A program made the translations under genes and the position numbers. From assembly GCA_030041195.1 (NCBI GenBank), contig JASHOI010000645.1:1-8412 (forward strand): a stretch of DNA of 8,412 nt, given 5' to 3'. Position 1 is the stretch's first letter; each line of letters begins with the position of its first letter. Under the pieces are notes generated by a model. It saw only the letters and a list, made by a program, of their open reading frames with translations. It had not been told where the DNA came from and made no database searches. Positions 1-5,157 of the stretch are shown piece after piece. Source of the stretch: Streptosporangiaceae bacterium. Its GTDB lineage: Bacteria; Actinomycetota; Actinomycetes; Streptosporangiales; Streptosporangiaceae.

Positions 1-2
1 CC

Positions 3-284
3 GGCGGGGTGTTGCTGGCCCGGTGCCGCAGCGCCCGGGGCCGCTGGGCCGTGGCGGTGGCCTGGTTCCCGGCGGTGATCGGGGCCGGGCTGCTGGCGCA
101 CCCGGCCCTCCCGGTTCTGGCCGGCCTGCCGTGGCTCGCGGTGGCCGCCCTGTACTGCACGTTCTGCGGCTGGTCCTACCGCGAGATGGTCGCGGCCAGC
201 CCGGGTCGTCAGCGGCCGGGCGGAGCTCAGCCCGGAGCGCGTGGCGGACGCAGCCGGCCGTTACAGGGCAGAGTACCTTCGTGA
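3..284 (+). CDS. C-terminal part of an unidentified membrane protein (5' end outside window)
   Basis: The frame is open from the left edge (first whole codon at 3) to TGA at 282-284. The translation is hydrophobic in its first two thirds: two probable membrane segments separated by a short Pro-containing turn (about positions 48-110 and 114-165), then Cys-rich aromatic residues (YCTFCGWSYREM). I do not recognise the family. GTG at 9 could be read as a start, but the frame is open upstream of it and there is no visible Shine-Dalgarno, so a gene truncated by the window is more likely. After about position 200 the codon use in this frame worsens (TTA at 261, AGA, GGT, CGT) and the peptide becomes Gly/Pro/Arg-rich. 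The last 25-30 residues may therefore be a non-native tail or follow a frameshift. The next gene starts 40 bp downstream on the same strand, so the two could be co-transcribed. Confidence 0.55.
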   Translation, partial: GGVLLARCRSARGRWAVAVAWFPAVIGAGLLAHPALPVLAGLPWLAVAALYCTFCGWSYREMVAASPGRQRPGGAQPGARGGRSRPLQGRVPS

Positions 285-324
285 CCGTCGGCAACTAAGG
301 CATCGGCGAGACACTGAGGCGAGG

Positions 325-1305
325 ATGAACGCTGCCGGGCAGGTGCGATGGGGAATCATCGGCACCGCCAACATCGCGCGCGCGGCCTTCCTGCCCGGCC
401 TGCGCAGCGCGGGCGGCGTCGCGGCCGCCGTCGCCGGGCGCGATGCCGGCAGGACCGGGGAGTTCGCGAGCGAGAACGGTGTCGAGCGGTCCATCACCGG
501 GTACCAGCCGCTGATCGACGATCCCGACGTCGACGCGCTCTACATCCCGCTGCCGAACGCGCTGCATGCCGAGTGGACGATCCGCGCCCTCGAGGCGGGC
601 AAGCCGGTGCTGTGCGAGAAGCCGCTGTGCGGCACACTGCCCGACACCGAGCGGGTGCTGGCCGTTGCCCGGCAGACCGGGACGCTGCTCTGGGAGGCGT
701 TCGTCTTCGTGTTCCAGCCGCAAATGGGGGCCATTCAGGAGCTGGTGGCCGACGGCGCCATCGGCGAGCTGATGGAAATCAAGTCCAATTTCCACTTCAT
801 GGTCAGCAACCCAGCCAACATCCGCCTTTCCATGGCGCTCGAGGGCGGTGCGCTCAACGATGTCGGCTGCTATCCGGTCCGGCTGGCCCAGCTGATGTTC
901 GGCCCCCATCACGAAAGTGCCCGGGCCCGCGCGATCATCGGCGGCGACGGCGTTGACGTGGAGACCTGGGGAGTTCTCGGCTATTCCCGCGGCCGCAGGC
1001 TGATGCTGTCGGCCGGTATGCGGCGCAGCGTGGACACCGCGGCCAGCCTGGAGGGCACCAACGGCCAGATCCGGATAACCAACCCGTTCCACCCGCGGCC
1101 AGCGGATTCCTACCAGGTGGCCACCGCCGGGGAGGAGCCGCGCACGGTGTCCGCCGGAGCTGACGAGCCGCCGTTCACCCCGGCCATCCGGCATATCAAC
1201 GCGGCGATCAGGGGTGAGGAGGTGCCGCGGATGCTCGCCATCGACACCTCCCTGCCCACCGCCAAGGCCCTGGACGATCTGCGGCGATCCTTCTCCGGAG
1301 GTTAG
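325..1305 (+). CDS. Gfo/Idh/MocA-family NAD(P)-dependent oxidoreductase
   Basis: A 326-residue protein, the usual length for this family of cytosolic sugar/polyol/diol dehydrogenases that use NAD(P). The N-terminal Rossmann domain starts at once (VRWGIIGTANIARAAFLPGL, residues 7-26) with the nucleotide-binding glycine loop GIIGTANIA. The family hallmark EKP lies at residues 98-100 (CEKPL; Lys99 is the expected catalytic/cofactor lysine). The C-terminal alpha/beta domain holds GGALNDVGCYPV (174-185), in which Asp179 and Tyr183 sit where the family keeps its substrate-side acid and tyrosine/histidine. This Asp-x3-Tyr version resembles the dihydrodiol dehydrogenase / glucose-fructose oxidoreductase / xylose dehydrogenase branch, but the substrate cannot be assigned. 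ATG at 325 was chosen because GAGG (316-319) lies 5 nt upstream and the Rossmann strand begins 7 residues in. An in-frame GTG at 241 would add 28 residues and overlap the upstream gene. The stop is TAG 1303-1305. Confidence 0.92.
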   Translation: MNAAGQVRWGIIGTANIARAAFLPGLRSAGGVAAAVAGRDAGRTGEFASENGVERSITGYQPLIDDPDVDALYIPLPNALHAEWTIRALEAGKPVLCEKPLCGTLPDTERVLAVARQTGTLLWEAFVFVFQPQMGAIQELVADGAIGELMEIKSNFHFMVSNPANIRLSMALEGGALNDVGCYPVRLAQLMFGPHHESARARAIIGGDGVDVETWGVLGYSRGRRLMLSAGMRRSVDTAASLEGTNGQIRITNPFHPRPADSYQVATAGEEPRTVSAGADEPPFTPAIRHINAAIRGEEVPRMLAIDTSLPTAKALDDLRRSFSGG

Positions 1306-1315
1306 CGGCTCCGAG

Positions 1316-1328
1316 GGGCCAGCGGCCC
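1316..1328 (+). terminator. Short GC hairpin just after the oxidoreductase stop
   Basis: GGGCC (1316-1320), loop AGC, GGCCC (1324-1328): a perfect 5-bp stem starting 10 nt after the TAG. There is no T-run after it, so it would be at best a U-less actinobacterial terminator or an mRNA 3' stabiliser. A second inverted repeat follows: GTGGCC 1359-1364 with GGCCAC 1376-1381, loop 11 nt. Stems this short arise by chance in GC-rich DNA. Confidence 0.25.
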
Positions 1329-1380
1329 GGGTGCCGGCCTTTCCCGCAACGGCCTCCAGTGGCCGCAAAACGGCCGGCCA

Positions 1381-1560
1381 CAGAGAGTCTCGTTTTGGCT
1401 CGCAATGCCCGATGTTTGGCTCGAAGCCATTCTTGGAAAACACTTAGCGGCCGGATTTTTAGGCGGCGGCGCCATAACCGCTTAGCCCAGTTTGGCCGAG
1501 TAGTACAGATTTGCCATAAGCCATTTCAGGATTGTCCATGATCATTGTCGGCCGGCGAGG
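1381..1560 (+). promoter_or_regulatory. AT-richer upstream region of the L,D-transpeptidase gene
   Basis: The gap 1306-1610 holds no supportable gene. Its middle part (1381-1560) is about 53% GC by count, well below the surrounding coding DNA, as expected of a promoter region. It contains the exact 9-bp direct repeat TTTGGCTCG at 1394-1402 and 1415-1423, start-to-start distance 21 bp (two helical turns), and a looser relative TTTGGCCGAG at 1491-1500. I could not find a convincing -35/-10 pair. TTGCCA at 1511 has no well-spaced -10. The assignment as promoter region rests on composition and position. Confidence 0.4.
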
Positions 1561-1584
1561 CCTCAGCGCGCTCTCGGGCCGGCC
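1550..1584 (+). promoter_or_regulatory. Potential 5'-UTR hairpin ahead of the L,D-transpeptidase gene
   Basis: GGCCGG (1550-1555) pairs with CCGGCC (1579-1584). Inside, CGAG (1556-1559) can pair with CTCG (1573-1576) beyond a 2-nt bulge, giving a 10-bp interrupted stem. It ends 26 nt before the ATG and 17 nt before the GGGGAG ribosome-binding site. It could fold in the leader mRNA, but it matches no riboswitch class that I recognise. In particular I do not see the conserved core of the cyclic-di-AMP ydaO element, which precedes many actinobacterial cell-wall genes. Confidence 0.28.
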
Positions 1585-1610
1585 ACAGGCGTGACAGCAA
1601 CGGGGAGAAA

Positions 1611-2903
1611 ATGCTTAAGACCACGCCCGTCGCACCGGCCGGCGCGGCGGCGACAATTTCGCCCGAGGTGACCGCGGCGCCCGGCTACGGGCGGCACCGG
1701 CGCCGGCGGGAGCATGGCCGGGTCAAGGTTGCCGTGCTGGTGGCTCTGACGTGCGGGCTGATGGCGGCCGGCACGACGTTCGCCGTGCACGTCGGCCTGG
1801 CGGTCGGCCACCTGCCCTCGCCGGCGGGATCCGCCGGATCCGCCGGGTCGGCCGGCCGCGCGGCCGGGTCGGCGACCACGCTCCAGGTGCTGTCGGTTTC
1901 CCCGGACAACAGCGCCGACCCGCTGACCGCCACCAACCCGGTGCGGATCGTCTTCTCCGCCCCGCTCAGGGCGAGGTTCCCGCTGCCGACCTTCAGCCCG
2001 GCGGTCACGGGCAGCTGGCAGGCCGTGGGCGACAACACGATCGTGTTCACGCCCGCTGCCACGGTTGATCCGGCGACCGAGGTGACGATGCAGATCCCGG
2101 GCGGCCCGGCGGGCGTGCGCTCGGTCACCGGCGGCATGCTCACCGCGCCGGTCACCGCGGTGTTCCAGGCGGGAGGCTGGTCCACGCTCCGGCTCGAACA
2201 GCTTCTCGCGCAGCTCGGCTACCTGCCGCTGACGTGGACCCCGGGCGCGAGTTCCGGGCCCGGCGGAACCGTGGCAGCGAGCTACATGCCGGGGCACGCC
2301 GTTGCCGCCGCTCCGGCCGACGGCGTGCTGACCTGGCAGAGCGGGTATCCGGCCGCGCTCACCAGCCAGTGGCAGCCCGGAAAGCCCGGTGTCATCCTCA
2401 CCGGGGCGCTCGTGGCCTTCGAGGCCGATCACGGGATGCCGATGACCGGTGACGTCACCGGCGGCCTGTGGCAGGCCCTGCTCAGCGCGGTGGCCCAGGG
2501 CCAGCACAACCCCAACGGCTACACGTTCGCCCTGGTGAACAAGGCCCAGCCGGAGACGATCACGATCTGGCACAACGGCCGGGTCGTGCTGCACGGGCTG
2601 GCCAACACCGGCGCCCCGGCGACGCCCACGCCGGACGGCACCTGGCCGGTGTACCTGCGCCGTCCGGCCCAGGTCATGCGCGGGCTCATGCCGAACGGCA
2701 CGCCGTACGCCGACCCCGTCCAGTACGTCTCGTTCTTCCACGGCAACTACGCGGTGCACAGCATGAAGCGGGCTTCGTACGGCTCCGCGCAGAGCCTGGG
2801 CTGCGTCGAGCTGCCGCTCAGCGAGGCACAGCAGGCGTACCCCTACCTCACTTACGGATCCCTGGTCACCGTGACCGGTGCGGCGCCGGAGGTACAGAGC
2901 TAG
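1611..2903 (+). CDS. Membrane-anchored L,D-transpeptidase (Ig-like + PG-binding-like + YkuD domains)
   Basis: A 430-residue enzyme expected to cross-link peptidoglycan stem peptides outside the membrane, forming 3-3 links through a cysteine acyl-enzyme. Order of parts: Arg-rich cytoplasmic segment (29-37), one membrane anchor (about 38-60), a Gly-Ser-Ala linker (73-87), an Ig-like domain (about 90-165, with DNTIVFTP), a stretched peptidoglycan-binding-like domain (about 190-294, STLRLEQLLAQLGYLP and VTGGLWQALLSA) and a C-terminal YkuD domain (about 305-424). Active-site residues visible are His383-Ser384 (AVHSM) and Cys398 in SLGCVEL. The usual SHGC histidine is replaced by Leu396, and the His-to-Ser395 gap has 11 residues where the classical motif has 14-17. 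ATG 1611 is preceded by GGGGAG (1602-1607), spacer 3 nt. An in-frame start at 1545 would add 22 residues without a ribosome-binding site. The gene appears monocistronic. Confidence 0.9.
   Translation: MLKTTPVAPAGAAATISPEVTAAPGYGRHRRRREHGRVKVAVLVALTCGLMAAGTTFAVHVGLAVGHLPSPAGSAGSAGSAGRAAGSATTLQVLSVSPDNSADPLTATNPVRIVFSAPLRARFPLPTFSPAVTGSWQAVGDNTIVFTPAATVDPATEVTMQIPGGPAGVRSVTGGMLTAPVTAVFQAGGWSTLRLEQLLAQLGYLPLTWTPGASSGPGGTVAASYMPGHAVAAAPADGVLTWQSGYPAALTSQWQPGKPGVILTGALVAFEADHGMPMTGDVTGGLWQALLSAVAQGQHNPNGYTFALVNKAQPETITIWHNGRVVLHGLANTGAPATPTPDGTWPVYLRRPAQVMRGLMPNGTPYADPVQYVSFFHGNYAVHSMKRASYGSAQSLGCVELPLSEAQQAYPYLTYGSLVTVTGAAPEVQS
1827..1853 (+). repeat. Three tandem 9-bp units coding the Gly-Ser-Ala linker
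   Basis: GGATCCGCC occurs twice back to back (1827-1835, 1836-1844), followed by the diverged unit GGGTCGGCC (1845-1853). Each unit encodes Gly-Ser-Ala in frame. The repeat forms the flexible linker between the membrane anchor and the Ig-like domain of the L,D-transpeptidase. Its length could vary between strains by replication slippage without breaking the frame. Confidence 0.8.
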
Positions 2904-2930
2904 GACGCCGACCTTGGGTCTCCCTCCTTT

Positions 2931-2955
2931 CCGGTCAACACGACCGGCAGTCGTG
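2931..2955 (+). terminator. Two overlapping, mutually exclusive hairpins after the L,D-transpeptidase gene
   Basis: CCGGTC (2931-2936) / GACCGG (2942-2947) with a 5-nt loop, and CACGAC (2939-2944) / GTCGTG (2950-2955) with a 5-nt loop, are both perfect 6-bp stems that share bases 2942-2944, so only one can form at a time. They begin 27 nt after the stop codon. There is no T-run; CCCCC follows. The likeliest role is a U-less terminator between this gene and the LysR gene. Confidence 0.35.
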
Positions 2956-3148
2956 CCCCCTCGAAGCCCAGGTACATGACTCCTTTGGGCGATGCTTTGC
3001 GCGGTGCGGATGGTGCAGCCTGACTCCATGAAGGCACGAGCTACCGTCAGCGGGCGCGAAATCGTCCGGATCGTACGAGGCGGCTTCATCGGGCTGGCGG
3101 GAGGCTTGATACGCCGGTGAGAGACGAGGATGGAACGGGGATCGCGAG

Positions 3149-4135
3149 ATGATGTCCATGCGGGCGCTGGAGTGCCTGGTCACGATCGTGAAGCAGGACT
3201 CGCTGACGCAGGCGGCCGCGGTCCTGCACATGTCGCAGCCGGCCTTGTCGCATCAGATCGCCGCCATCGAGCGGGAGCTGGGCACACCGGTCATCGAGCG
3301 GCTGCCGCGGGGCATCAGGCCGACCGCGGCCGGGCTGGCGGCCGCGGCCGAGGCGCGGGTCGCGCTTTCCGCGGCCGACCGGGCCGTGATCGCTGGCCGG
3401 CGCGTGGCGGCCGGGACCGGCGGGCGCATCCGGATCGCCTGCGCCGAGACGATGACGGCATGGGTCCTGGTTCCGGTACTGCGGGCCTGGCGGCGCCGGT
3501 TCCCCGACGTGGAGCTGGATCTGAAGGAGTACACCAGCGCGGACCGGATGCTGGAGGTCCTGCTGGCCGGCGGGACGGACCTCATCGTCGGGCCGCGGCC
3601 GACGCGGACCGATGAGCACACCGAGGTGCTCGGCCGCGAGGAGATCGTGATCGTCGCTTCGGCGCAGCACCGCTTCTCCGGCTTGGCTGCGGTGCCGCTG
3701 GCCGAGTTGGCCGACGAGCCGCTCGTGCACTACCACCCGGACAACGGGTTCGGCGTGTGGGTCGACCAGTTCGCGGCGAAAAGCGGTGTCGTGTTGCCGC
3801 GGCCGGCGTTGCGCACGGGTTCCCCGCGCACGGCCGCGCAGCTGGCCGCGGCCGGCATGGGCGTGACGATCGTGCCGTTCTCCGCGCTGACCCCACTGCC
3901 GGGCGCGACGATCAGGTCGGTAGACCCGGCCGAACTGCGCGATGTGATCGTCGTCGTCGCCGCGCCGCACGATGACCTGCTGCGGCGGTTCATCGGCGAC
4001 CTGAAGCGGCGTGGTCTTCCGGGTTCGCGCCTGCCGCGCCTCAGCGAGAGTGGACGGTCGTCAGGCTCTGGCTGCACGACGGTGATAGCGGGCCACGCGG
4101 ACCCGGTTGCCGCATACGCCGGGCACGCACCATGA
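3149..4135 (+). CDS. LysR-type transcriptional regulator
   Basis: A 328-residue DNA-binding regulator of the LysR family (usual length about 300). The N-terminal winged helix-turn-helix spans residues 5-63, with a typical recognition segment (AAAVLHMSQPALSHQIAAIE, 22-41) and the wing ending GIRPTAAG (55-62). The effector-binding domain follows (about 93-290), starting RIRIACAE and including the beta-strands DLIVGPRP and EEIVIVAS. The ligand cannot be inferred. ATG 3149 has GGGGA (3137-3141) 7 nt upstream; ATG 3152 or 3158 are close alternatives. The upstream gap 2904-3148 would hold its promoter and operator, but no clear LysR T-N11-A box stands out; TCGTACGA at 3071-3078 is the best palindrome. 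The last ~35 residues extend beyond the usual family end and run antisense into the neighbouring CGNR gene, so they look like stop-codon loss rather than a domain. No co-directional target gene is adjacent. Confidence 0.92.
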   Translation: MMSMRALECLVTIVKQDSLTQAAAVLHMSQPALSHQIAAIERELGTPVIERLPRGIRPTAAGLAAAAEARVALSAADRAVIAGRRVAAGTGGRIRIACAETMTAWVLVPVLRAWRRRFPDVELDLKEYTSADRMLEVLLAGGTDLIVGPRPTRTDEHTEVLGREEIVIVASAQHRFSGLAAVPLAELADEPLVHYHPDNGFGVWVDQFAAKSGVVLPRPALRTGSPRTAAQLAAAGMGVTIVPFSALTPLPGATIRSVDPAELRDVIVVVAAPHDDLLRRFIGDLKRRGLPGSRLPRLSESGRSSGSGCTTVIAGHADPVAAYAGHAP

Positions 4136-4681
4136 CCGCCGGGGGTTGACGGCTATGAAGATCATGGAACAAATCGGGTTCGCGCACCGCCGCAGCCGGC
4201 CCGCCTGCTCCGGATTGGACAGAAACTCCGCCGCCTGCGCTGCGATGAACGCCAGCTGCGGATTCCCGCCGAACTCCCGGTGCCAGTGCACCTGCACGTG
4301 AAGCCCAGCCCCGGTCAGCTGCAATCGGGTGCTCGCCGGGGCCGACTGCATGAAGAAGTTGAGGTCGGAGACCGACGCCTTCGGGACCGGACGGTCATCC
4401 ACCAGCGCCTCGATCATGTCGCGCAGCGCCAGCCGCAGCCGGCGCAGGGCCCGGATGTCCGGCGGGTCTCCGGCCGGCACGCGCGCGCTGGCGAGCCGCC
4501 ACCAGGCCTCCGCGCCGCGGTCCGCTGACAGCAGGTCGTCCTCGGCCGGCGATCCGGGCACGGCTGCGGTGTTGATGAGATCCACCGCGACGATCGGCTC
4601 GCCGATCAGCGCGAAGCGCCCTCGCCCGCCATCGCCGACCGCAGCGGAACTATAGGTATTAGGGATTTCGATGAGCGCCAT
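4061..4681 (-). CDS. ABATE/CGNR zinc-finger transcriptional regulator
   Basis: A 206-residue protein from the chosen ATG (4681-4679). The C-terminus carries a full CGNR zinc finger: CANPIC (Cys-x4-Cys), then WCVPGVCGNR (Cys-x4-Cys) followed by a basic helix VRVARYHRR. These are four zinc ligands plus the name-giving CGNR. The N-terminal part fits the ABATE domain, including the family-like segment GEPIVAVDLINT near its start. Such proteins are presumed DNA-binding stress or metabolism regulators. The frame stays open upstream to a GTG at 4828 (255 residues), with ATGs at 4747 and 4717. I prefer 4681 because the upstream codons include TTA (twice), CTA, AGA and AGG and are AT-rich, and because 206 residues is a normal family length. 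No strong Shine-Dalgarno precedes any candidate start, so the start is uncertain. The 3' end overlaps the convergent LysR gene by 75 bp. Confidence 0.85.
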   Translation of the reverse strand: MALIEIPNTYSSAAVGDGGRGRFALIGEPIVAVDLINTAAVPGSPAEDDLLSADRGAEAWWRLASARVPAGDPPDIRALRRLRLALRDMIEALVDDRPVPKASVSDLNFFMQSAPASTRLQLTGAGLHVQVHWHREFGGNPQLAFIAAQAAEFLSNPEQAGRLRRCANPICSMIFIAVNPRRSWCVPGVCGNRVRVARYHRRAARA

Positions 4682-4920
4682 GAATTCTTCGAAACCTTGG
4701 CCTCTTGCCACCGGCATTAGTAATGTGTCAGGCTCGTTCCTATCCATTAGAAATAAACCGCCGGAATCTGTGATTCCCCGCCCTGTCGACCACACCGCCT
4801 CGACTTCGACGAGCTTAACTGCTAACACCGCGACCGTACAGCCCCAAATATGAATTCGCCTTCTGGGTATCGCGCTAGGGCTGATGAGATTCGATCGATT
4901 CCGTCAAAGGAGAGAAGCAA
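4682..4920. promoter_or_regulatory. AT-rich divergent control region between the CGNR gene and the SDR-remnant/LAL unit
   Basis: About 52% GC by count over 4681-4920, much lower than the flanking coding DNA, between a leftward gene (from 4681) and a rightward unit (from 4921). It contains a perfect inverted repeat GGAATC-TGT-GATTCC (4763-4777), an 8-bp palindrome TCGATCGA (4891-4898) shortly before the rightward ribosome-binding site, and two copies of ATGAATTC (4680-4687, 4850-4857). No -10/-35 pair is strong enough to assign. Regulatory function is inferred from divergence, composition and palindromes. The alternative is that 4682-4828 is coding for an N-terminal extension of the CGNR protein. 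Confidence 0.5.
4906..4914 (+). promoter_or_regulatory. Strong Shine-Dalgarno for the short frame at 4921
   Basis: AAAGGAGAG lies 6 nt before ATG 4921 (GGAG core 4909-4912, 8-nt spacer). It is the best ribosome-binding site in the window, and the main argument that translation really begins at 4921 although the frame there is only 51 codons long. Confidence 0.7.
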
Positions 4921-5076
4921 ATGCTTTCCCTGAATGACAAAGCCATGCCGATCATCGGCGGGGGCGGCGGAATCGCCGGTGCCATCGCCGAACGCCTCGT
5001 GATCACAAACCTGCTGGTGGTCACGGTGTCGTCGACCCGATTATTCGGACCGGGCTACCAGGAAGGACTCCCGTGA
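4921..5076 (+). pseudogene. Truncated short-chain dehydrogenase-like (SDR) N-terminus, 51 codons
   Basis: ATG 4921 behind a strong ribosome-binding site opens a frame ending at TGA 5074-5076. Its first 26 residues (LNDKAMPIIGGGGGIAGAIA, then ERL) closely resemble the start of an SDR: strand 1, glycine-rich cofactor loop, helix 1. The canonical TGxxxGIG reads IGGGGGIA here, losing the Thr and the last Gly, and LLVVTVSS could be strand 2. The protein then stops, while a full SDR has about 250 residues with a YxxxK active site, which is absent. Good codon bias fades in this frame after about 5036 and continues in the +1 frame to a TGA at 5159-5161, which suggests a frameshifted or deleted remnant. 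Codon 41 (5041-5043) is TTA, rare in actinomycetes. The alternative is a genuine small peptide acting as a translational leader for the LAL gene. A chained 27-codon frame (GTG 5073 to TGA 5156) overlaps its stop. Confidence 0.5.
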
Positions 5077-5157
5077 CCAACAGCTGGCTGACCGCCACCG
5101 CGTCCACCTGCGCGACCACGTCGGCCAGCACTGGGCGACGGCCCGTGAGGTACTGAC

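Noticed and set aside
295..1443. 382-codon minus-strand open frame across the oxidoreductase gene
   Set aside because: It is antisense to a clear Gfo/Idh/MocA protein. Its translation is Gly/Arg/Pro/His-rich with no domain, as expected of shadow frames in high-GC DNA.
1359..1541. 60-codon plus-strand frame in the gap before the L,D-transpeptidase
   Set aside because: GTG start with no Shine-Dalgarno, Arg-rich low-complexity product, no codon bias. It lies in the AT-richer promoter-like region.
1563..3089. 508-codon minus-strand open frame across the L,D-transpeptidase gene
   Set aside because: Low-complexity Arg/Gly-rich translation without recognisable motifs. The plus strand encodes well-defined domains over the same region.
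4865..4870. GGGTAT resembling a SigB-type -10 element
   Set aside because: No GTTT-type -35 element at the required 14-16 bp distance upstream.
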